In this document: positions 31,531 through 41,030 of the stretch, piece by piece
Position numbering within the stretch: the stretch's first letter is position 1
Layout: the number at the start of each line of letters is the position of its first letter
NCBI GenBank assembly: GCA_963682175.1
Contig: OY821789.1
Span: 7,254,001 to 7,318,000, forward strand
DNA length: 64,000 bases
Direction: 5' to 3'
Source of the DNA: Triglochin maritima
Lineage: Eukaryota; Streptophyta; Magnoliopsida; Alismatales; Juncaginaceae
Position numbers and translations under genes: made by a program
The notes under the pieces: model-generated
Told to the model about the DNA's origin: nothing
The model's database searches: none
What the model saw: the letters and a program-made list of their open reading frames with translations, nothing else

Positions 31531-31984
31531 GTAATGGAGAAGGATGCACTTCGTCGTCACTACGATATCATGGGTTGTGTCGTTTGGATCGCACAAGAAG
31601 TATTCATTTCCCATGAAAGGTATCTTCAGATCGTGAAGTGTATTGAATCGTTTTAGGCATGTATGCACAATACCCAGGTGCCTGCTCAATTTGATGAACA
31701 TGGGACCGCGGGTACATCTGTTCTCAATCCAGATAAAGTCAAACGTCCAAGAAGACCGCCGACCAGATGTCACATTTCTTTAGCTAAGAAGATAATTTAA
31801 AAAGCCATAAAAAGCATGACCAAGAAGAGAAGAGAAAGTTTAATATGAATGTTACATTACCGTTGCACGAAGTCGTGTCGAAACCCAAGGATCCTGGTTT
31901 CTTTAATTAATACATGAATATCTATTACGAGAAACTTCCTCCTTACTTTTGGATTTGTTGTTTTTTATCAGTTCTTGTAAAACG

Positions 31985-32340
31985 ACTAAACCTCTACTGT
32001 CGAGTTTAAGTTGTGTACCTGTCCAGTTTAAGGTTTGGGTCTGTCGAGTTTAAGTTGTGGGTCTGTCCAGTTTAAGTTGTGTAGTCTTGTTTAAGGTTTG
32101 TAGTTGTACAGTTTAAGTTTTTGGGCTGTCCAATTTAAGTTGTGTGACACGGTCCAGTTTAAGGTGTGTAGTTGTTCCGTTTAAGTTGTGGGTCAGTCCA
32201 GTTTAAGGTGTTGATCTTTCCACTTTACTGTTTCGGTCTGTCTAGTTTACGTTTTTGGTCTGTCCAGTTTAAGGTTTGGGTATGTACAGTTTAAGATGTG
32301 TAGTTGTCCAGTTTAAATTGTGTATCTGTCTAGTGTAACC
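31985..32340 (+). repeat. Degenerate minisatellite, about 20-base unit around CTGTCCAGTTTAAG
   Basis: About sixteen degenerate copies of (G)GGTCTGTCCAGTTTAAGTTGT run head to tail, with units of 18-23 bases. The GTTTAAG core is best conserved. A smaller inverted set lies at 34155-34220. It looks like a subterminal repeat of a DNA transposon. Confidence 0.85.
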
Positions 32341-32449
32341 AATTCGGTCGTCCATTTGTACCAATAAACCTATCGTTAAAAATGGAAAAATTCTATTTGT
32401 AATTTGTACATGTAAAAAGGACAACAATCCATAAATTGGACTTCAGATC

Positions 32450-34132
32450 TGCACACAAGACCGGGGGTCCCTAAGTAAACAGACCGCCAATTCCCCCTCA
32501 TACAGTGAATGGTCTTGGGGTCCTTCTCCTTTGTCGGGTTAAGCTTTAGCATTAGGCACCTTATCCAGTATAAAACATAGGCAACACAATCGTTACTCCC
32601 TGGTTGTTGTCATTGGCTCGTTTCCCTTAAGATTCTCAATGGTTAGTCCACCTTCAGTAGGTCCCTCCAGTATCTAGTCACGTCCGTTATGGCGCATTCA
32701 TGTGCACCTACCATATTGTTGGGATCTTCATCTCGAACTAGCTCCATAGAGATACTGTTGAACTGCAGGATCTCCTTGGACGGACCGTGGACAACCACCA
32801 GAGTCCAATGACCTGTAGCCTAACATGGTTGTGTGATTATGGTCTCTCTTGAATAGACACCTTTTAGTTTAGGGAGGATAAACTCTTCAATTGCTCTGCC
32901 TTCGCCACTCACAATTTGCCTTGACTCAAATGTTGATATGCAGATAACCTTTTGTGTTGGGCGTCTTTCTTCCAGAATGAAAGCATAGCTTCGATCGTTT
33001 GGTCGCTCATATCCATCCTACGCGTTATAAGGTCATTCAGGTCGGTGCATGTTAGACTACACATATCACCTCTCCAGATCACCTCTCTTTGGTCGTTGTT
33101 GGCTGCGATCAACTTCAATAACATGTTGACCTCATCAGCGACGTTCCCAATGCAGTCATGTCAACGTCAGGCCTTGTTCTTCTTCAGTGGACAACCAACC
33201 TGTAATTGTGCTATGTTTTTTTACCTTTTTTCTTTAGGCTCCTTTGGATCACTCTATCTTTTCTCTTTTGCTCCGCTTCCACCTTCTTCTTCTTAGCCCG
33301 CTCTTCATCTTCCTTCCTTTGCTGCTCCACGGTGGCCATTGAGCATTGTCTTTTTACGCCCCAGTTGGGTTTCCTCGCCTTTTCTTTTTGTTCCTCCTCT
33401 AAATTAGGCTTCTTGGGTTCTTTTTGTTTCCTCTCTTCCCTCTTCCTCTTTGCGTCCTTCTCCTCCTCTCTCTTCTTCCTTCTCCTTCTCTCTCTCATTC
33501 TCTTCTTACTTCTCCTTCTCTCTTCTTCTCTTCCCTCTTCCTCTCTTCTTCCTTCTCCTCCTCTCTCTTCTTGTCTTCCATCTTCTCTCTATTTATCTCT
33601 TCTTCCTTCTCCTCTTCTTCATCTCTCTCTTCTTCCTTCGCCCCACAGGTATTTTCACATGTCTCCATTCCTCGAAGAGATACAATCTCTTACCTTAGCC
33701 TATCACACTCTTCCTGAGACATCCTCAATTCTTCCTTTCTTCAGTCGCCTTCTTAAGGGAAGCTTTGACTTACTGTCATTTCATCTTCACCTCACTCGGT
33801 TCCAACTCTTGTAGCAGCGGGTCACATGGAATGTTGCAGTATCTTAATTGCAGCATTGGCTTGGTGCCTGTTGAAGCACACCTCTTTGCTGGGTGCCTTG
33901 TTAGAACATAAATTTGATCTGAACAATTAAGTTCCAGCTCCTTTTGACTGAGTGATGGAGGCTCCCTCAGGGTGAATTTGTCATTGTAAATCTCGGGTAG
34001 AGTGATTCCGCGTTCCTCCCATTTCCTCAGGATTATCCGTTTGCCAAACATTTCAGTCCAACTTTTCATTCGTAGATAGACTCCCCATCTCGGCTCCCGC
34101 AATCTGACCTTCTCACAAAGCCACATCTTCAA
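32450..34132 (-). pseudogene. Ulp1-like (C48) cysteine protease gene of a transposon, broken
   Basis: Minus-strand pieces from 5' to 3': 34132-33776 (MKMWLCEKVRLREPRWGVYL...), a Lys/Arg/Glu-rich probable coiled coil (33498-33211), 33124-32909, then a C48 protease tail. In the tail GHWTLVVVHG carries the catalytic His (codon 32808-32810), ILQFNS has Asn where the catalytic Asp is usual, and QQPGSNDCVAYVLYW carries the Gln and catalytic Cys (codon 32586-32588). In-frame stops at 32820-32822 and just before QQPG, plus frame changes between the pieces, show it is dead. Such Ulp1-like genes ride in Mutator-like elements (Kaonashi/KI-MULE type), so a transposon origin is likely. It could also be a captured host fragment. 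The protease motifs are convincing; the N-terminal part I do not recognise. Confidence 0.75.
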
Positions 34133-34154
34133 ATGGAAAACATCAATGGTTAAA

Positions 34155-34220
34155 AAGGACTACCTGAATCTTAAACTGGACAAACCTAAACCTTAAACTA
34201 GATCACCCAAACCTTAGCCA
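34155..34220 (-). repeat. Inverted counterpart of the minisatellite at 31985-32340
   Basis: On the minus strand it reads CTAGTTTAAGGTTTAGGTTTGTCCAGTTTAAG, two to three units of the same motif in opposite orientation. Together with 31985-32340 it brackets the Ulp1-like gene. (Motif split: CTAGTTTAAGG, TTTAGGTTTG, TCCAGTTTAAG.). Confidence 0.75.
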
Positions 34221-34254
34221 GAAAATCACTTAAAACCAAACCTTGATTTCCTGT

Positions 34255-34680
34255 GCTAAACGGTCGACCGAACCAGTTCTCAGTTCGACCGTTTATAACA
34301 CAGTGTATTTTCCTTGTTCCACCGGTCCACCGTGCCCGTAATTTCATATGACCGTTATTCTTCCAACGATGGTATTTGTATACAATTAACCTATCCCTAG
34401 AATACAATTGGCCACCGATCGAACGTTGACCTTAGAACGGTCGACCAAATGAAAACATCTCTTGAACCCCTAAGTGTCGGGAAGTTTCCGGTCGACCGTT
34501 CCCAAGTCTTTGGTCGACTGTTTGTCCCTGGATTTTCCTAGACAATAATTCTGGACTACCTAGATCGTTGATCGTCTCACATTTAGTTTAACTGTTCAAT
34601 TAAGTGAACTTAGGTTATAGTCTTGTTCGTTCGACCGACCTCTCTTCGTTCGACCGTTTATGCGTCAGCACCCACTGAGT
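34255..34680. repeat. Fragment with GGTCGACCG-type palindromes
   Basis: Two perfect CGGTCGACCG (near 34260 and 34491) and several near copies (TTCGACCG, GGTCGACC, GGTCGACTG). It resembles the palindrome arrays in the LTRs at 36514-45946 and about 59000-60510, but I could not align the spacers to either. It may be an LTR remnant of a third family member. Confidence 0.55.
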
Positions 34681-34684
34681 TTTG

Positions 34685-36513
34685 ATGACTAATTCTCTCA
34701 CAATTTCTTGTGATGGTCTCTCCCTCACGCTCCCACTAACCAAAGGAATCTCGGTTGGGCCTTCATGATCTTGAATGTCATCATTTATGTCATGATCTTG
34801 TAGAGTATCTTGAGTTTCCTCAAGCACAACCCTACTCCCACTACTTTTTACTCTTTCTAGAAACTCCTTTTCCAGAAATGTGGCATCCCTCTCTACAATC
34901 ACTCGATTGGAGGTGATATGCCAAAAGTAGTATCCTCTTGTCTCACGAGGATAACCAATAAAGAAGCACGTATCCGCTTTTGTTTGAAGTTTGGTCGACA
35001 TCAATCTCTTGACGTAAGCCTCACAACCCCAAATCTTGAGAAAATTGAGCTTAGGTGTTTTACCAGTCCATAGCTCATAAGGAGTTTTCTCCACGGATTT
35101 GGATGGAACGTTGTTTAGTGTGTAAGCCGCAGTTTGTAGTGCATAACTCCAAAAGTAAAGAGGTAATTCCGCATGACTCATCATTGACCGAACCATGTCG
35201 AGCAATGTCCCATTCCTCCTTTCGGATACCCCATTCCACTGAGGTGTACCGGGAGGGGTGAGTTGAGGTACAATACCAAACTCCTTTAGGTATGAGTCAA
35301 ATTCGGCACTTAAGTACTCACCTCCACGATCCGTTCGTAGAGACTTGATTTTCTTGTCGAGTTGGTTCTCTACTTCATTCTTGAATTCTTTGAACTTGTC
35401 AAAAGATTCACTTTTGTTTCTCATTAGATAAACATAGCCATAACGACTATAATCATCCGTGAACGTAATGAAGTACCTGAAACCATCTCGTGCACTAGCA
35501 CTCATTGGACCACATACATCAGAATGTATCAAATCCAACAAGCCACTCGCCATTGGGCCTTTCTTCTTGAAAGGCTTTTTGGTCATTTTTCCCATTAAAC
35601 ATGGTTGACACGTCTCCAATGATTTAAAATCAAGTAGACCAAGAAGGTTAGCTTCTTGCAATTTCTTGATGCGTTTTTCATTTATGTGACCAAGACGATA
35701 GTGCCATAAGAGAGTATCATTCTCGTGAGTGGTCTTAAGTCTTTTGTTATTGATATTAAAGATTTGTTTATTATCCAATTCAAGCAAATAGAGATCATTC
35801 CTTATGAACGCATTTACATAGAAAACACCATTCTTCGATATAGACAAACAAGAATTTGAAATATTTATATTAAAATTATCCATATCCAGACATGATACAG
35901 AAATAATATTCTTGCTAATCGAAGGTACATAATAAACATTTTATAGACATAAATTTAAACCACTACATAATTGAAGCCCCACAGAACCTTGTGCAACCGC
36001 AGACACGTTCGCACCATTTCCGACCTTCAATTCTACCTCGTTCCTTACGAGTTCCTTCCTATCCATGAGTAGCTGCACATTAGAAACTATGTGAGCACAA
36101 GATTCGGTATCAATTACCCAATCCTGGACAGAGGTGGCTAAATTTATTTCAATAACAAATATACTTTTGGTCTTTTTGGGGCGTCGACGTTCAATCACTC
36201 CGTTGTCAAGGTCTTCCTTGTACTTGGGGCAATTTGGCCAGATGTGTCCTTTTTAACCGCAGTGAAAGCACTCCGTATTGGGAGTTGGAGATTTCTGAGA
36301 TTTTCCCCTCGAGGCACTCTTATGAGCACCTCCTACTCCCTTGCTCTTGATTGAACCACTTTTGGTAGATTTGCCTTTTCCTTTACCAATCTTTTGGCTC
36401 CTCCCATAGACGGCAAGGACTTGCTTGCCCTACCCTTGCCCATGTCAACTTCAGCAGTTTTGAGATCGTTGTGAAGCTCCTCAAGACTCACCCATTTTTC
36501 ACGCACGTGATAG
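34685..36513 (-). pseudogene. Truncated Ty1/copia retrotransposon copy: gag end, protease, integrase
   Basis: On the minus strand from 36513 downward: a late gag piece (HYHVREKWVSLEELHND), a CCHC zinc knuckle whose Glu codon has become TAA (near 36255), a protease region (WVIDTESCAH, with Glu in place of the Gly of DTG), a TAA at 35941-35943, then a long open stretch (35883-34685). That stretch carries the GAG-pre-integrase domain (LLWHYRLGHINEKRI) and the integrase core with its three acidic residues (HSDVCGP, RTDRGGEY, NGVSERRNG). Reverse transcriptase and both LTRs are missing. The coding match to the plus-strand element next door is close. The gag is cut exactly where the plus element's LTR begins. 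Confidence 0.88.
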
Positions 36514-38545
36514 TGAAGGGAATGTGTTCTAAAAGTTTTACTTTTAAATGTCAATTATTATGAATTGAATGAGAAATCATTTTGTTCCTTATTTATGTTA
36601 TTCGTCTTTTAGAAGTGTTAAGGAAGAGGCTCTTGGTCCTTAACCGTAGAGCTCTGAAAGATATTGGTTTGCATAAAACAAAAGATATTCGCAATCATGG
36701 TAATTAACATGGAACATTAATTACCGAGTTAAGGTTGTCGTGTTGGTCATAGATCATTGTAGCTCTACAAGTGAGTGACGACACGGGTATGCAAAAGAGG
36801 AAAATATTACTTTTGTATACTGAATAGACCTAATAAGTAAAATATTATAGAAATGTGTTTCTGTGTCATTAATATTTTACTGTGTCTTTGGTCCTTTGAT
36901 ATGAGACTTATATCCGATCGCTTAAGGAGTTCTTAATTAGACTAGTGTCTTGAGCTATCGATGAGTGTAGTGTAAAGGCATTAGTTGGTTAAGTACAACT
37001 TTTGTTGGAGAAGATAGTTAGTCAAAAGACTATCATTGCCCCTCTTAATTGAGTGATGATATTAGTGGGCCCCTTGATAAAGCAAAGTTATAATGTGCAC
37101 AATGTGATTTGAGTTAAGTCACATATTTATAACTAGCTTAAAGAGATCAAGAAATGAATACTAAGACAAAGATGACACAATACTACTTTGTGTGTATTCT
37201 TAATATCATGAGGCAAGGGACGGACACAAGTGGTGCACGCCATCACTAAATGGATCAGGTTTTGGTTCGAGTGGAATTAAGACATCTAACTAATTGGGAG
37301 CTGTAATGTGTAGCTAGATACCGCTTATATCTTGTGATATTAAGCCTTTAATATCACTGCCAACTTAGTTTAGATTCTCCCATAGGTCACACCACAAAAC
37401 TGGGAAACAAGGAATGGGGATTTTGAGTTCATAAGATGTGTCGGGTTTCATGTAGAAAATATGACACATGGGGTGAACAAAGCAAAATCAAAGTTATGTT
37501 GTGATTTATAACATAATTAGAATCTAAATTAAATTCATATGTGATGTAAATATTATGGGGTGTAATGATTGATCATTACATAGGATAATATGTTACATAA
37601 GTTGTGAATTTACTACTAATCCCGAAATGTCAAATTTTGTAGGGGTTAAACCGAAATTTGACAAGTCTGCAAAAGAGTGCTCAAACGGTCGACCGGATAG
37701 CAGTAAACGGTCGACCGGTAGGGCACGGTCGACCGGACGAGTCTCGACCGATAACAGGGAATTTTCATCTGTTCGAACGGTCGACCGAAAGTGATCGGTC
37801 GGTCGACCGAACATTGCGATGGAATAATTCCTATTACGAACGGCCGACCGAATGTTGAACGGTCGACCGAAACATTGGTTCGAGCGGTCGACCGCACCTT
37901 GAACGGTCGACCGGTCCAGACGGTTTTATGCAGAATTAATTTAAGAATTAATTAGATCATGCATGGAATTGGTCCATAATTGATTTAATTCGTAGCTAAT
38001 ATTATTTATTAATAAATAATGGATGGTTAGATGGAATTTTGCATGGAATCATGGGCAAGAGGTTGCACATGAATAGGTAATTTGGAGAGAACCTATAAAT
38101 ACAAGGTTATCTCATTACCTCCTTAATTAATTCATTATCTCTTGTGCACAAATTCTCTCTCCATAATTCTCCACGAAATTCTTAAGTTTAGTCTTAGTTC
38201 TAGAGAGATCATCTTCTCAAGAGAATTAAAGAGGGGTTAGTAATTGGATTCTAAACCCAATCGGAGATTGAGAGACTAGCTTCCCTCTCTCCGATCTTGT
38301 TTAGAGTTTGGTGAATACTCTGAGGCATCCGGCGCAGCGAGGAGCATCCCAACGGTCTCCGAATCTTCGAGAACTTCTAGGTATGAATTTCGGAGCTCCT
38401 TTATGTTTGTTTTAATAGAGTTTTTGAAACTAGTTTGTTAAAACAAACCGATGCATGCAATAGATTCTAGAAAATTGAAAATTGATCCTTATTATACATG
38501 AAAATTCAAAAAATATATATGTATAATTAAACATTAAATCCTACA
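36514..38545 (+). repeat. 5' LTR of the copia element
   Basis: 2,032 bases, TG...CA. By eye it differs from the 3' LTR at only three of the first ~480 bases, with more differences in the palindrome array. It has a TATA box (TATAAAT at 38094-38100) about 180 bases after the array. Confidence 0.93.
37685..37918. repeat. CGGTCGACCG palindrome array, 5' LTR
   Basis: Eight perfect copies of the 10-base palindrome CGGTCGACCG and one CGGCCGACCG lie in about 235 bases, with irregular spacers of about 10-40 bases. The array sits in U3, upstream of the TATA box. It looks like a cluster of binding sites. Confidence 0.9.
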
Positions 38546-38546
38546 G

Positions 38547-38558
38547 TGGTATCAAAGC
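38547..38558 (+). other. Primer-binding site (initiator tRNA-Met type)
   Basis: TGGTATCAAAGC directly after the 5' LTR, one mismatch from the usual plant TGGTATCAGAGC complementary to the 3' end of initiator tRNA-Met. It marks the start of minus-strand DNA synthesis. Confidence 0.9.
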
Positions 38559-39263
38559 TAAGGGTTCAATTTTCTTGTGATTCATGGCTGTAAACAAATT
38601 TAGTTTACCATCTAGGATTTAAACAATTCGTTTTACCGGTTTTTTGGTCTTTAAATATTTGTTGAAATAATTCTTTGTAATAATTCGTTTTAAATATTTT
38701 GAATGTTTAAAACATGTCATGAAATTACTAGAATTATGATTTGGACATAAGTCTAACTTGCAATAATTTCGTTTTAAGTATAAACGATTATTTTGTAAGA
38801 GAATCAACAAAACCGGAAAAACTGTGATTCATCTTTCCATTGGAAATTGGATGGACATCGGTTCATAATTAATTTTTGAACTATGGATGCATGAAAAATG
38901 TTTTTAATGGATTTCAAAACATTTTTCAAAGAATTGTTTGAGATTCTAGATGCTTGATAAACTAGATTGCATAGTTTATAGCGATATTGCGTGCATGGAT
39001 GCTCGAGTTGTTTTTGCAGGAATTGTGAGTTTATATGTTCCAAATCAGCGATTGTGAATGTATGTTATTATTATAATACAGGGGCTTATGTATGTAAAAG
39101 CCAAAATTCTCTCTATTTCCATCTTTTAGATAGTTGCATTTGCATATGAGAGGTTTTTACATAGGACTTGCACTAGTCGGTTTTTATCGAATGTGAGGAG
39201 CATGTTTATTTTCTGTAAAATCTACATCTCCGGTGCAAGAGGAAGTCGCCGTTGTAGCACATC

Positions 39264-39306
39264 GATCGAGGATCGAGGATCGTGGATCGAGGATCGAGGA
39301 TCGAAG
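39264..39306 (+). repeat. Short tandem repeat GAGGATC(GA)
   Basis: Five units of ATCGAGG/ATCGTGG, about 8-9 bases each, in the untranslated leader between the primer-binding site and gag. Confidence 0.8.
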
Positions 39307-40058
39307 GGAACATATAAACTCACACTATGTGGATTGTGTGAATGTTTAATTTCTGTTTTTATAATTTCTGCTATGCATGTGATGAATGGTGAATGTTAGG
39401 ATGTGTATAAATTTTAATATGCATGATAAACTAAAATTCAAAATCACATGTTGATAAATGAAATTGTCCAACAAAAAATAAGATTAATTTTTCCTTCTTA
39501 TTTCATCCACTAGCAGTCATTGATCGAGGGATACTCTGCTCGCCCTTAGCGGGAGATAGCTCCCTCTATCTTTGGGAATAGTGGGAGATATAAAGGTTGT
39601 CTGTTGTTGTGCCACAATTAAATATATGAGGTGTGTTTCACCCTAGTGAACCCCAAGTATGTTTAGTTGTGAATACAATAGATAAACGTATCTCGTATCA
39701 AATGAAAATAGGTTTTCTTAACATTACCTAGAGCCCTCGCTCGGTTTTGGGAAAAAGTTTTTCTTACGAGAATAGGTCGCATTCCCTCATAATTAAAACG
39801 ACAAGAGTCACAAAAGTTTGAAGATGCTAAATGTTGCTAAAATTCAAAAAGGTTGTGATTAGAAAATGTTTTCTTACCTTGATGTTGTAATGTATTCGAT
39901 AGCCCTTAGCTAGTCTATATTACAATTGATGGGATCTTGGATTACTGCATTTACGGGCAAGATTTTAATTGCAGTATTTACATCATATTCGATATATATA
40001 TATGTATGTATTAAAACATAAAATTGGCATTAAAACCTATATAATTTATTTTGTAGAA

Positions 40059-41030
40059 ATGTCAAATATCCAACCAATTGTGCGATCTATGATCGAAAAG
40101 AACCCTTTGCAAAATGATGGCTCAAACTTCATGAAATGGCAACTCAATCTTAATATCGTGTTGAGGTTTGAAAAAGTATCTCATATTTTGGATGGTGAAA
40201 TCCCAAAATTAAATGAGAAGGCAACCGATAAAGAGAAAGAGGTGATGGCCAAGTGGGAAGACCAAGAGAACCAAGTTCACGGTCTTATACTAGCATCCAT
40301 CGGTGACTCGCTTCAAGTGAAATACTTGGATTCAAAACCCAAGAAGACCATGGAGGCTCTAACCAAGATGTTCATGGATAGTGCCCGAAAGGAGCGCTAT
40401 AAGACCACCATCGCACTCACAAGGTGCCATATGGCGGAGGGAACATCGGTATATATGCATTTTCTCACGATGCAAGGATACCTTGAGAAATTGTCGAAGC
40501 TCTCTTCTCCAATGCCCGAGGACATTGCCGAAGATCTGATTCTTGGCTCTCTAGCCCCGTCCTTCAAGGACTTTGTGATGCACTATCATGTGCGTGAAAA
40601 AGGGGTGAGTCTTGAGGAGCTTCACAACGCTCTCAAAACGGCTGAAGTTGACATGGGCAAAGGTCAGGACAATCACGTCCTAGCCGTCCATGAGAGGAGC
40701 AAAAAGATCAACAAAGGTAAAGACAAATTTACCAAAGATACGTCAATCAATAGCAAGGGAGTAGGAGGTACTCATGGGAGTGCCTCAAGGGGGAAATCTT
40801 TCAAATCTCCAACTCCCAACACGGAGTGCTTTCACTGCGGTGAAAAGGGACACATCCGACTGAATTGCCCCAAGTACAAGGGAGACCTTGAAAATGGGAT
40901 GATTGAACGTAGGCGCCCGAGAAGCGCCATAGGTATGTTTGTTATTGAGATAAATTTAATCACCTTTATCCTTGATTTGGTAATGGTTACCAGATCTTGT
41001 GCTCACATAATTTTGATGTGCAGCTATTGA
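40059..41030 (+). CDS. Ty1/copia gag (capsid and zinc knuckle)
   Basis: Structural protein that packages the element's RNA. The ATG at 40059 (MSNIQPIVRSMIEKNPL) is chosen because the frame upstream to 39969 has no family features. The capsid domain (UBN2/retrotran_gag type) covers about residues 20-220 (GSNFMKWQLNLNIVL, KKTMEALTKMF, YMHFLTMQGYLEKLSKL). The nucleocapsid CCHC knuckle is CFHCGEKGHIRLNCPKYK. It runs into a degraded protease region (WVLDTG-type motif lost) and stops at 41030. Gag is open throughout while pol downstream is ruined. This is compatible with a non-autonomous element that still makes its capsid. Confidence 0.87.
   Translation: MSNIQPIVRSMIEKNPLQNDGSNFMKWQLNLNIVLRFEKVSHILDGEIPKLNEKATDKEKEVMAKWEDQENQVHGLILASIGDSLQVKYLDSKPKKTMEALTKMFMDSARKERYKTTIALTRCHMAEGTSVYMHFLTMQGYLEKLSKLSSPMPEDIAEDLILGSLAPSFKDFVMHYHVREKGVSLEELHNALKTAEVDMGKGQDNHVLAVHERSKKINKGKDKFTKDTSINSKGVGGTHGSASRGKSFKSPTPNTECFHCGEKGHIRLNCPKYKGDLENGMIERRRPRSAIGMFVIEINLITFILDLVMVTRSCAHIILMCSY

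Noticed and set aside
33211..33814. Ser/Leu/Phe-rich plus-strand frame of 202 residues
   Set aside because: It is the antisense of the Lys/Arg/Glu-rich segment of the Ulp1-like gene (CT-rich DNA).
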